Source: Atrina japonica
Lineage: Eukaryota; Mollusca; Bivalvia; Pterioida; Pinnidae
Assembly (NCBI GenBank): GCA_030159075.1
Contig: BROG01000910.1
Location: forward strand, 62,001-126,000
Reading direction: 5' to 3'
Length of the DNA: 64,000 bases
Numbering within the stretch: position 1 is the first letter of the stretch; each line of letters opens with the position of its first letter. Below, piece after piece: positions 24,201-33,700 of the stretch. The notes beneath the pieces are model-generated. The model was not told where the DNA came from, ran no database searches, and worked only from the letters and a program-made list of their open reading frames with translations. The translations under genes were made by a program, and so were the position numbers.

Positions 24201-27200
24201 AATTATACCTTGACCGGATGGAGGTTTGCAAAGTTCAGCAACTTGCATAATGGTGATACTAATTCTTGTGGAAGTTTTGGCTCAGTTTCAAGACCTGAAA
24301 ATAGATATCCATAAAGTATACACATATAAAACTGAAATAGAAAAGAAAAAGACTTTTAAAGGCATGCAGGGTGTCATTTTGATAAATTAAAAAAGTATCC
24401 TATAATTAGACCTAAAATTTGATTAAAAAAAAAAGTAAAACGATATATTGCCATAGAAATTTTAAAATTATCATGCATATACTGCATAGAATTAATAAAC
24501 TGACTGATAATCTGTGCATTCATCAAATTATGAAAGATTATTCAATGTTAACTCGTCCACTGTTCAAATTCATTTTCTTTTCACAAATTACGACATTACA
24601 TCAAGTTTTTTTTTCTTCATTTTTCGAGAACATTTTATTTGTATAAAACATCAAACATTTGAAACATTTAATACAAATAAAAAATTCCATTTTGATAGCT
24701 GACATGCTTTTAACTTTGCTGATCTAAAACAATCCTGTAAGGGTCTTATCGGCAAGTCCCTACCAACAGAACCCTGGACAAAGGGGTCAAATGACATGTT
24801 GTGCTTAATTGTTGTTTTTTTATGTCCTGTGCATTATCGTGAAGTGCCACAAATTCCGACATGTGACATAGGTTAACATCGATGCAGCGAGGGATGAAAT
24901 GACATGGCATGGCCGTGGAGAGAGAGGATCACATCTAAGAGACTGGTGACTTTCCGAAGAACTCATGGTGCAGGAACACTTCAGTTACACAAGTCTTTAA
25001 CCCAGTACTGAGATTCAAACCAGTAACCTTATACTTGAGAGGTGACCAGTCTATCACCACACCACTGTGAGCGGCTAGGGTCTTTCGATTGAGTCTTATA
25101 ACCAGGGTCCAGTGTCGCGGAAGGTGTGGCATGTAAAAGAAATCTCACTGCATTGGTGTCAGTCCATAGCACAGGTCAAAATTCGTAGCACTTCACCAAA
25201 AACCAGTCACGCCTGCATATAAAACAACAAACAAACAAAACAAACATACGTCTAATTTTACTAATTAGCGCGCTCAACAAAGTTTTCGGCTCTCAGGGTT
25301 GGTTTCCTGTCCTTTCGGATAAGACCGAAAAATTGTTTTTGTGAGCACATTAAAGAACCCTCACTGGCCAGTCAAATCTGAAAAATTACTAACATTTCCC
25401 CTCTAAAACTGGGAATATCAATACTGGCTGACCATGTGGAATATGCTCCTTGTAAGCAGACAATTTTATACACTCGAATTTATATTTTTTTCTGAAAACA
25501 TTTCTTCTGTTTTTCAGCATTTAAACATCATACTGATGCTGAATGGAAAAAAAACTGAAAAATTATTTGGCAAAAAAGTAACCTTTTTAGGTTGGAAATG
25601 GTGATTTTGAAAGACCCCGATAGCCTAAGAGTAAATTGAGAGACCCCAACAGGGGTCAACATGGAAATTCAAAATTTCTGTTACCTTCAATCTATAGATG
25701 AAGAAAGACACTGGGGTTAAATATTATCATTCTGCCTCACAGTCACATGGTGAAATATATAAAATGTTATTCATCAAAACTTGGCAAGTATCCTCTATAT
25801 ATTACCTCTTTTCTCAGTAAAATACATGAGATCCTGCTCTGCATAGAAATTATTTATGACAGAAACACACTGGTGCTGACCTGAAAATACAGAATACAAG
25901 GTGAAACTGAAGGTGCAAGTGACAACTGTCACAAACTGTTACTCTGAAATCAGATCAAGATTAAATATAATTACACAGACTACAGCTATACAAAGGCTAT
26001 CTCATATAAAGGCCTCTGTATACCTCCCCTGGGTGCGCCCCCCCCCTTGTTAATTAATCCCTTAAGTAGCCTCACTAGCCTGAACTAGTTTGCATTGCGT
26101 GAGTGTCCACCTGAAATACAACAATAGCAAACTAGGGATTTTCCTGCCTCCTGAATTCTGGATCCAGGGTCTGAAAAATATTGGAAAAATATATGGGGTT
26201 TTAACTAAAACAGGAAAACTTAATCTGAGATGATTGTTTGAAAATACTTTATTCTTTACTTTGAAATTAGGAATTGGGAATTTTTGCATACTTTTTGGAA
26301 AAAAAATGCCCAGGAAAATCCTTGCAGACACGCTGTATACATCATTGCAGACTGCAAACACCTTGCATTTATGAAACTGCTGGGAATGTACAGTGTTTAA
26401 ATGCTCAAAAAGTAATATGTCCACTGACTTTTGACACAGAAAAAGATTAAATTTATCCAAGTTGAAATGACTATATCAAATTTCATTTTGCTTCCAAAAA
26501 TACCAGATTTCCTAACATCAGAGCTAGATGATACCTGTTATTTTCTTACCTATCGATTCGAAAAAAAACCAAACTTGAAATCTTACCAACAAAAGCTGCC
26601 ATCTGGCAGGCTGTCCTACCAACGGAATTTTCACAATCTACCTTTGCGCCTGCCTGTAACATGGTTCGTGTAACCTCTGTGTTTCCTGCAACAAGAATAT
26701 AAATGAAACATTAGACAAGAAAAGCTCGATAATAAAATACAAAATTATCCATTTCCTGTCACATGTCTACTGTGTGTCCCAGCAACTATAGAAAGTGGTA
26801 TTTTGTAAATACTTCATAAAAATACTGTCGTGTGGGAACTTTATCCATACAGTCATTAAATATAACCAGAGCCATAAACTCTTACAACTGTTGATTATGT
26901 TCCTACATACAATAAATCTTAAAATAATTGTGAATCCCTAAAATTCTATTCATTACCTTTCTTGGAAATGAAACCAGGATGTTTACAAAAAACATTCTTG
27001 TGTGCAAGTCAAGTGAGGAGTCCATTCACGTGTAGGGGCGTTTTATCAGTATTTTCAATAAAAAAAACCCACAAAACACCATCTTCTAGACAATTATCAA
27101 ACTGAGGCCCTGTGGCATCAGCCCGAGGCAGAAGTCAAATCTTGAGGAATTTCACTTATAGCTTGTGTTACACAACATACATTAATATGGTAGAATGGTT

Positions 27201-30200
27201 AATCTCACCTGACAATGCTGCAAACATCAGAGTAGTATATCCATTTTCATGCTTGTTAGAGTTGACATCAGCGCCATGCGCCAAAAACAGTTCACACAGC
27301 TCTTGTTTTCCTCTAAACGCTGCATGCTGCAGAGGAGTCATACCGCTCTGAAAACATGAATGTCACATGATGAAACAAATGATACTTGTAAATATTTATC
27401 AACAGGCCAAAAATACTAACTAATCAGGGAACATCAAACAAATAATATCTAAATGATGGTCCCAGTACCTGACTGTATTTAAACTAAAGATTAAATTCCG
27501 ATTTCATTTTCATTCACAAACTCAGTAGATAATGACTTAACAAATACAAAATTTGAAAGACATATAATTATTGGTTCATGAGAAAAATTATAGACATACC
27601 AAGAATTGACCCTTTTAAGCTCTTTTGGGTTCCCAAGGTTCGAAAAATTGGTAAAAAAGCACTTGCCCTCTGGGCGAGCAATTACATTCCATGAATCCAC
27701 CAATTAGAATTTGAAATGAGGTAACGTGAGTTCGTGCGAGACACAAATGGGCCTAAAATAGGGAATTTCTTTTTGGCAATTTTTGTTTTCTGTGTATAAT
27801 TTAATTTGATCAGCTAGTCTCGCTTCTCTTGATTGTCATTTTATATGGTCACGCGAAAATTCAGGAAAGAAACTGTAATTACCGGAATGGAATTGCGACT
27901 AAAACGGCACAAATGGTGAAATAAATTGTTAAAACTATAAACCTAACGTATACTGATGCAAATACTTGAATGTTTATATACAGTAATCATTTTAGAGATG
28001 TATCCATGAAACAAACAAGGGAATATTATTACCTTTCCTACTGGGTAGAAAAATTGTTTTACTAGGTTTTAGTGTAAGCTTCTTTTAGGTTAAATAAGTG
28101 CTTAAATAGGCCTAATTCGCGTTGTCTTAACAGGTATCAATCAGCAGAAAAGAAGCGTTTTATGACTCAGATTGGTTAAAAGTAGTTCAGGACCGACTAG
28201 TATACAAAATACAGATTCCAAGTACGATAACATTGCATTTACGGCACCCCATTTACGATCGCCAAAATGGCAAGTTAGTTTAATTTTTGGTCACCACTTG
28301 TAATTTTTAGTCGCAGATGCGACCAAATTACTCGCCACTTTGAGCCCTGCCCTTCTGGGGCCCCCTATAGTTCCTAGCCAATGTTATTGCAGCTTCAATC
28401 ACACGTCATACAGGGATCATTACCGCCTTGTTTGGTGAACATTGGTTCTTGAGAAAAGTCCAAAATGTGCAAAAGTTAATGATGGATGACACACAAAAAC
28501 TGACAAATAAAATGAAAGCAATAGGTCACCTTGAACCTTTAGCTCTGTTGATCTAAAATGTCCAGAGACAGGTTGAGCCAATTATTGCATTTCATCATGT
28601 CATTGTGGGATCATATTACATGTATTAAGACTGACTATTCCAAGTTCTGAAAATGAGGAATACAGCTCAGAAGCATGCATCTTCAGAGCATTGCGCAGAG
28701 GCGGACTGACAGAACAAATAAAAATGGAAATAATAAATTATTGGTTTCCTTGTGTTATTCTTTACTTTTTACAATTAGAGTATTTATCCAAAATATCTGG
28801 GCCACCACTTTATCATTAAGGTTAGCTGTATTCCTTTTATTTTTGCCCCCTCCCGATATAAAATTTTGCTTGCCAACCAAAGGCCAAATCAAGCACTGTC
28901 ACTGTAAATGTGTTTGACTTACATCATCTAAGAAGTCGATCTTAATGTCAAAGTTCTGCATAATAGATCTGACCTCCTCCACATTGCCTGAAAAACAAAA
29001 GAAAAAAAATACATCATAGATCATACACCATAGTTTTAATACATCATAAAATCATTACCATGGCAACAACAGTCAAGGTAATCAATTTGGGATTCTGTCG
29101 AGTATAAGACATTCATTTTTTTAAATTCAACAACCAATCAAATCGCTAAACACTCTGGAAATTTGGATGACATTCATTTGATTGTGATTTGATTGGTTGA
29201 ACTGCTAAAAATGGCATTGTATACAGAGTTTAAATTGCTTGAGAAATTCAGTGAATTTCGACTTTTAAATAGATTATTGAAACATAGATGAAGGAGTCAT
29301 CATTTTAAATTAGTGTTGAGATATACAATCTTCATAAATTGGTGAGTATTACTTATTTTACATGTTTTGTTCACAATCCTCACGATTTGGTCTAGTCGTT
29401 AGCATGCTCAACTCTGGATCGTGAGGTTGTGAGTTTGAGTCCTGCTGGCGACAGGTTGGTTTCCTGTCTTTTGGATGAGACAGTAAAAACTGGAGGTCCC
29501 GTGTCACAGTAGGTGTCGGCAAATCACTGCTCAATGGCCGTAAGTGCCAAGCATAGGCCAAAATTTGAAGCCCTTCACCGGCATTTGGTGACGTCTCCAT
29601 ATGAGTGAAATATTCTTGAGTGGGACGTTAAACAACAATAAACAAACAATTTGGTCTAGATGAAGCTGTCTGACTCTGGGCAATACAACAAATGATAACA
29701 AATTACCCAGATCAGACTTGTTGGACTAAAGGATCCCAAAACATTTACCAACCTGCCCTCAAATTTCAAGACTTGCCTTAGTTCATAGAGAACGAAGATC
29801 GAACGTCCGAACACGAAGGGAGAAGTTCAACTCATAGATAACACATGTACAAGACATAGAAAAGTAACAGGACTGTGTCAGAAGCTGTGCACTGTAGAGC
29901 CTAAAAAAATTCTCCAGCCAAGTTGGCCGTCGATACACCACATCAACCTGATACTTCACCAGTTACTCTAATCCCTTTGGTGATTCTGTCATGGCCGTTT
30001 TATCGCATTGCCCGGCCAGAGCAATCCCCAAAGGGATTAAAATTACACTATTCAAATCAAACGTTTTTACAGACTTTTATGGTTATATTTTTTTGGAAAT
30101 GTTCATGATCTAAATATCTGACTTCACAATTAGACTGTGACATCATTTTGCTGGACAGGTGTCGCTCTTGTGAGAGCGAATAGACCCCCATTGAATGCTT

Positions 30201-30769
30201 TTTTCCTGCATTTGTAAAACAAGGATCTGCACTTGCTTTCAAGGCTTTGCCTTAGTTCATATTACAAACGATTGACTTTTCCCTTTTGACCTATGACCCA
30301 TGACGCCATATTTCTGATATGACAAAAGTGTAGATCGGTCTATTGACAATAAATGAATAATTATGAAAATCAATATGATTATGGCAATAAATGAATAACC
30401 ATCTAATTCATACTCGCCGACCAATAATCACCAATAAATCATGACAACATTACCGATTACGACATCCATGGCGTGGAAGCACAGGCACTTCAAGGCTTGA
30501 TTCTATCATTTATAGAAACAAGTGCCTGTGCATGGAACTGACGTCTGGAAGTGGAGGCCGGCAAAGCGCAAGGGAATGTATTGTAAATTGAAAATATTAG
30601 TCTAAAAATGTCATATCGATTACCCAAATGTTAAACGAACACGCTAAATTAAGTTAGAATGCTCAATCGTCTTCGTGAAATTGATGAATGATATAAAATT
30701 ACCTTTTGCAATGGCATCTAACATTTTCTTCTCAGCATCAGTCATGCCGCTGTTTTCGCTCGACGCCAT
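12230..30769 (-). CDS. ANKMY2: Ankyrin repeat and MYND domain-containing protein 2 (12 exons, last tentative)
   Basis: Coding exons in transcript order: 30769-30703, 28987-28923, 27347-27209, 26685-26587, 25880-25806, 24294-24209, 21759-21554, 19532-19397, 16803-16675, 15962-15890, 14720-14595 and, tentatively, 12246-12230. All have AG acceptors and GT donors, and phases agree throughout. The spliced CDS is 1218 nt, 405 residues; human ANKMY2 is about 440. Order of parts: short N-terminus (1-43), ankyrin repeats (about 44-142), helical middle (about 150-291), MYND zinc finger (317-354), charged tail (359-405). The stretch [20 protein letters not shown] is close to what I recall of vertebrate ANKMY2. 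The family (DAF-25 in C. elegans) carries adenylyl or guanylyl cyclases to cilia and affects Hedgehog signalling in mice. The ATG at 30769 is chosen because it opens the frame matching the family N-terminus. Identity is firm; the last exon is not. Confidence 0.93.
12247..13792. other. ANKMY2 intron 11, left part
   Basis: Apart from the palindromic element at 12382 it holds AT-rich unique sequence with A- and T-runs (13110-13150, 13225-13250). The plus-strand frame at 12432-12629 overlaps the palindromic element and has no recognisable features. No gene seen. Confidence 0.5.
12382..12470. mobile_element. 90-bp palindromic MITE-like element, copy 2
   Basis: Left arm 'aacccattcacccctaaaag', right arm 'caggggttgatgagttga', the same core as the other copies. 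It lies in ANKMY2 intron 11, just upstream (in gene direction) of the candidate last exon. Confidence 0.75.
13793..14419 (+). mobile_element. Helitron/HINE-like element, copy 2
   Basis: It starts AACAAGAGTTGTCAGAAG and ends in the hairpin-forming TTAGCTCTCCGGAC...GGCGAGCTAA. It contains about three diverged tandem units of roughly 130 bp, each with 'ggtcaaagtccaaggtca' and 'aagaaatctatatgtgaaatatcaaagcc'. It lies in ANKMY2 intron 11 and has no coding capacity. Confidence 0.65.
14595..14720 (-). CDS. ANKMY2: ANKMY2 exon 11: charged coiled-coil tail
   Basis: A 126-nt exon encodes about 42 residues dominated by Glu, Lys and Gln, for example [20 protein letters not shown], predicted to be a single long helix or coiled coil. 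The acceptor is TTTCAG at 14721-14726 and the donor GTAATG begins at 14594. It follows exon 10 in phase 1 and ends in phase 1. Vertebrate ANKMY2 also has a Lys/Glu-rich segment right after the MYND finger, so position and composition fit. Confidence 0.88.
14808..15192 (+). mobile_element. Helitron/HINE-like element, copy 3 (shorter)
   Basis: It has the same start (AACAAGAGGTGTCAGAAAAC) and end (TTAGCTCTCTGGACTTTCGT ... GTGAGCTAA) as copy 2, with fewer internal units. It lies in ANKMY2 intron 10, so it sits on the other side of exon 11 from copy 2, in the same orientation. Confidence 0.65.
15193..15889. other. ANKMY2 intron 10, right part
   Basis: AT-rich. It contains a fragment starting 'ctgtaaacctgcaaattttcgccc' near 15526, matching the terminus of the AAATTTTCGCC family, and otherwise nothing recognisable. 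It is similar to 60970-61100 around 'catttgacgtcattc' and 'gtttgccaaaagatg', so the two share an older repeat. Confidence 0.5.
15890..16803 (-). CDS. ANKMY2: ANKMY2 exons 9-10: MYND zinc finger
   Basis: Exon 9 (16675-16803) and exon 10 (15890-15962) together encode the MYND finger. Its eight ligands are all present in the family spacing: C317, C320, C329, C332, C338, C342, H350 and C354 (C-x2-C, C-x2-C, C-x3-C, H-x3-C). The intron falls between the second and third cysteine pairs, after the serine that follows C332. Flanking sequence [13 protein letters not shown] is typical MYND. MYND fingers bind proline-rich peptides; nothing suggests loss of zinc binding. Confidence 0.95.
16056..16144. 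mobile_element. 90-bp palindromic MITE-like element, copy 3
   Basis: TAACTCATTCACTCCTATAG at left, 'tttttcaggggctgatgagtta' at right, in ANKMY2 intron 9. Confidence 0.75.
17950..18195. repeat. Dispersed repeat with GGATTTTCC ends, copy 1
   Basis: It shares 'ctcctaagttctggatccagggtc', 'ggaaaaatata', 'gaaaatactttattcttta' and 'gggaatttttgcata' with 26120-26325 (same orientation). Ends resemble inverted 'aggattttcc' and 'ggaaaatccct'. In ANKMY2 intron 8. Confidence 0.65.
18447..18530. repeat. Three exact copies of a 28-bp unit
   Basis: TTTGACTGTACACTTCGGAC plus ACCACTGC occurs three times head to tail, 84 bp in all, without mismatch. It lies in ANKMY2 intron 8. Perfect identity suggests a young or still changing array. 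Confidence 0.95.
18621..18873 (+). mobile_element. tRNA-derived SINE, family B
   Basis: Decayed head, box-B-like 'agattcaaggcccactgg', body 'gctgattttgtgagaacgtttgctagtttacttgtgg', 'aaactggccgc', and end 'attgttgagtttgtggcataaaacacc'. In ANKMY2 intron 8. Confidence 0.8.
19397..24294 (-). CDS. ANKMY2: ANKMY2 exons 6-8: family-specific middle region
   Basis: Exon 6 (24209-24294) encodes [19 protein letters not shown] up to NLHPVK. Exon 7 (21554-21759), the longest at 206 nt, encodes a helical stretch including [20 protein letters not shown] and [20 protein letters not shown]. Exon 8 (19397-19532) encodes [20 protein letters not shown] then [20 protein letters not shown]. No catalytic motif is visible. 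This region, between the ankyrin repeats and the MYND finger, is what separates ANKMY2 from other ankyrin-MYND proteins. Exon 7 ends in phase 2 and exon 8 restores the threonine codon. Confidence 0.93.
20740..21145. mobile_element. TIR element with AGGGCTGTCATTGA ends
   Basis: Exact inverted termini AGGGCTGTCATTGA and TCAATGACAGCCCT enclose about 405 bp of AT-rich DNA. 'caactaact' flanks both sides (with an extra 'a' at the right), suggesting a target duplication of about 8 bp. It has no coding capacity. It is the reference copy for the disrupted element at 10096-11945. In ANKMY2 intron 7. Confidence 0.85.
21881..21995. mobile_element. Palindromic MITE-like element, longer diverged copy
   Basis: Left arm decayed ('tatcattccctgaagtcgca'), right arm 'aaaggggttgatgagtt', in ANKMY2 intron 6. 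Confidence 0.6.
22058..22303 (-). mobile_element. tRNA-derived SINE, family B
   Basis: In reverse it has a clear Leu/Ser-type head, 'ggcctctgtggcagagttgttagagcatcgcgc', box-B-like AGATTTGAGTCCTG, and ends 'attgttgagtgtggcataaaatacc'. In ANKMY2 intron 6. Confidence 0.85.
22600..23175. repeat. Dispersed repeat sharing sequence with 49610-49770
   Basis: The block 'cattgggaatggggtcttatttcggccccatatgatcgggtggaaaatccctg' (23114-23165) is closely matched at 49706-49760 in NKTR intron 11. It ends in the same 'ggaaaatccc' as the 17950 family. AT-rich, no open frame. Confidence 0.55.
23212..23302. mobile_element. 90-bp palindromic MITE-like element, copy 4
   Basis: TTAACTCATCCACCCCTAAAG and 'ccaggacttgatgagttaa' are near-perfect inverted arms; in ANKMY2 intron 6. 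Confidence 0.78.
23836..24076 (+). mobile_element. tRNA-derived SINE, family B
   Basis: Head TGTGGCCGAGTGGTTAGACC is a near-perfect tRNA-Leu/Ser box A; box B is AGGTTTGAGTCCACTGG. The body and end 'aactgttaagtgtggcgtaaaac' follow. Best-preserved head in the family. In ANKMY2 intron 6. Confidence 0.88.
24740..25110 (-). mobile_element. Possible third tRNA-derived SINE (single copy)
   Basis: In reverse there is a tRNA-like head: box-A-like 'tggtgtggtgatagactgg' and box-B-like GGTTTGAATCTCAGTAC, correctly spaced. No second copy is visible in the window, so the family is not confirmed. In ANKMY2 intron 5. Confidence 0.45.
25264..25372 (+). mobile_element. tRNA-derived SINE, family A, damaged
   Basis: Keeps 'gttggtttcctgtcctttcgga', 'agcacattaaagaaccctcactgg' with large gaps. 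In ANKMY2 intron 5. Confidence 0.6.
25806..30769 (-). CDS. ANKMY2: ANKMY2 exons 1-5: N-terminus and ankyrin repeats
   Basis: Exon 1 (30703-30769) encodes [20 protein letters not shown] and the following AK. Exon 2 (28923-28987) ends in IDFLDD. Exon 3 (27209-27347) carries a clear ankyrin unit, [20 protein letters not shown], followed by HGADVN, then [12 protein letters not shown] opening the second unit. Exon 4 (26587-26685) has MLQAGAKVD and [13 protein letters not shown], the second unit's end and the third's start. Exon 5 (25806-25880) completes the third unit with [13 protein letters not shown]. The TPLxxAA and GADVN signatures are seen directly. Ankyrin repeats are protein-binding surfaces; in this family they are thought to contact cyclase or chaperone partners, which is known from the family and not visible here. 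Confidence 0.93.
26120..26325. repeat. Dispersed repeat with GGATTTTCC ends, copy 2
   Basis: Second copy of the 17950-18195 repeat, in ANKMY2 intron 4. It begins 'agggattttcctgcctcctg' and ends 'ggaaaatcct'. Confidence 0.65.
27348..28922. other. ANKMY2 intron 2
   Basis: 1575 bp, AT-rich. The short open frames at 27491 and 28675 have no recognisable similarity or splice context. No recognisable repeat was found. Confidence 0.5.
29396..29648 (+). mobile_element. tRNA-derived SINE, family A, with target site duplication
   Basis: Flanked by ATTTGGTCTAG at 29385-29395 and 29649-29659. Body and GTGGGACGTTAAACAACAAT tail are intact; the duplication merges into the tRNA-like head (GGTCTAGTCGTTAGC), so the exact 5' end is ambiguous. 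In ANKMY2 intron 1. Confidence 0.87.
30466..30535. repeat. Inverted repeat (possible hairpin)
   Basis: CACAGGCACTT (30480-30490) and AAGTGCCTGTG (30520-30530) are exact 11-bp inverted arms with a 29-bp loop; CCATG and CATGG extend the pairing beyond a bulge. In ANKMY2 intron 1, about 230 bp inside the gene from the start codon. No role is known. Confidence 0.7.
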
Positions 30770-33700
30770 GATGTTGAATAATCTCTAACGCATCTGAAAA
30801 TTTAGATATATTTTCCCCTTTGTGACTGCTACATTAAAATAGCTTTCGAATTATTTAAATGATATTATTTTCTTTACGATGGGAATCAGTATTACTGTCT
30901 CAATATAACATTTAACATTCTTTTACTTGGCGACTTTGCTTCATGGATACCAAATTTAGAATAGTTCATTGCAATACCGAAAGCGCCCAAGGAGGGGCCA
31001 CAGGTCACCATTATAATGTATCTGAAATAATTGTTTTGAAATGAACTGTAAATTTGATAACTGCATACAAAGAAAATTTCATTTACATTTTATATCAAAA
31101 TTATCACTCATCATTTAAATTGTTTAGATCCATATTTTGTCTATAATTTACAAAATACCAGCCTTCGCTACCTTTTTATAATTGTGGATACCATTTCATG
31201 CCGGCCACAGTGAACGGGAGGAGAGACAAACAGGTAAACAGCTAAATTAATCCAAAACACACACATTTCCAGTTACACGCGACTATATCTGGTTATCAAC
31301 TTAAATTGTTTCATAAATTAGTATGATCACAGATAGCAGGCAGATCTTGAACTGAAGCCATGAAATGTAGTATTGTCACTTAGGCTTAGCCTGAGGACGG
31401 TTTGGTGTATTTTTTTTATAAATAAATGTCAAAATCAAGAAATTCAAAATTAGCCAACAACCGTATCGTATCGCTGGCTTTGCCTTTATAGCACTCTCTG
31501 TAACAAGTGGGATGTATGGTACGATTAAATCTAGGACACAATGCAAACCAGCTTGCACCTTGTACATGTAGCCATTTGTAGACTATACCTTATTATTTTG
31601 AATTGTGCCATGCTACACTGATGTCCCATTGGCATTGTATCGCGGTACTTAACGATTTTCCTTGTTTTGACACATATCATGAATTAAACAGCAAGTGTAG
31701 CTTTTTGTCATGTTTTTATATGTATTTTTCTTCCCAATTCTCTTTAAATATGACCATTCTTTTATTCTACATTTGTTTGAAAGTCTGTCATATTACGAAA
31801 GTAGTCTGAAGGGGGTTCCCCGTGTATCATGGTAAAAGAGTTTTTACTCTCACGGCAAGCCCAAGTTTAATTGGTCTTATGAACTGAGGTGTGAATGGCT
31901 TACATGGGATTCAGATAATGACTAACAAAGTTGTTTCTGTTCTGTAAACTTGATTTTCTGGATTTACCCATTATGAGGACCAATTTTAGAAGGGTGGTAC
32001 AGGAGATTTTCGAAACGACTGCCATAAAATTAGTTTGAAAAAAATAATAATGTCATTTATTTACGAAAATCTTGTGACATTTTCACAGAAAGAGTCTTTT
32101 AGAAAGCAACATGACTGTATGTAGGGTCATTGGGTTAACAATTCAAAAATAAAAAATGTTTTGGAATTCTAGTATTTTGACCAAAATCCTAAAATATCAA
32201 ATATCTTAAACTCAGTTCTCCAGATAAGCTGTGTATTTGCATATTTTACGCATAAAAAATAAATGGATATGCAAGCAAATTAAAATCCATGCATTAGATA
32301 CACAATGGAAATCAAAACTGAAGTGTACAATTAAACACATTGGATCTTAAACCTGCTGAGAGATAAAATTAAAATATTGAGTTCAATTGTTCTAATGGAT
32401 CTTGGTCATGATGTGTGTTAAAGCTCTGTAGTGATAATGCAGTTAAGCAGACCCAAACCAAGATGTTTAAATTGTGTACTTAGGGCCAGTGATTTTCCAC
32501 GATCGCAGACAGAATCGTGGAATCGGCAATCTTAATGGAATTTGCGTTTTTGAAAAATCTTTAAAAATTCCAACATGAGATAGAATTTATTAAATTGTGA
32601 ACTAGTGTGTTATTTCTGTGTGTTATAAACTTCAATTCTTTGTTTATTTAAAATATTTCATCACATAATTTTTCATCAATTACTATTTTATCCCGTAGAT
32701 GTATTAACCTACATTTACACATCGAAAGATAAGGGCAGTCATTTCCATTGTTGTAACATCAGTACTGACTGACATCTGCCGATCTGGTGTCTTCTAAAAT
32801 AAAAATAGCTTTAATTTGATATCTTGAATTAGGTTTTCATAATGTTTATTTTAATTTCTGAGTATATATACCAATTTTTATGATTTATAGTAAAATTTCA
32901 CAGTGTACAATCCATCCTAACTTTTTACGACATACCGCTCGACTGACAGCCGGGTTTTGTTACCAGCACAAACACGTGTTCACACCTTGACATTTTTGAC
33001 AGCGAGCTACGATGGCTGAAGACACATGCATGTAAAATGAGGAGACTTCCTCCCATTTAAAAAATAATTTTCATGGAATCTTTACGAGGATGGTGACGTT
33101 TAATTTTGCAAAGTCTGTCTGCATAGTATAGATTATGCTATACATGTACAGTGTGTTAAATACAATAAAAATTAAAAATGTACATGGAGAGCTAATTCAA
33201 CTAGGACACTACAAGTACAGAACCTGACCTTCAACTGAGCTAAGTTAGGGAAAGTTTTGGAAAAAGTGTTACATAGTTAATTGAAACAAACCTTGAGTAA
33301 ATACAAACAGCATAATAATTTAGGTCAATGATAAGACAAGGATTGTTCAGCATAAGTTAGGTGATAACATTCAAGCAAAAAAGTAAGTAATTGATAGCAA
33401 TTACCTGTACAATTTCCAACATAAAATAGTTATCACATCTGATTAAATGACTTTACAAAACAATGCATTTATCAAATATTTTAAAATCACTTCGACCTAA
33501 AATACTTAAACCTGGATTTTTGCAGTGTTCGCATCCCCCCACATACATAGTAAAATATAGTTTTTTTTATTTCAATTTCCTATTTGATAATCTATAAGTA
33601 ATTAAAATTTTTTTGGCAGAATATAAATGACTTAAAAGTTTGATTTTTAAAATCATAAAAACATCTGTATACATGTTATGTGTTAAATATTTTTCATCTA

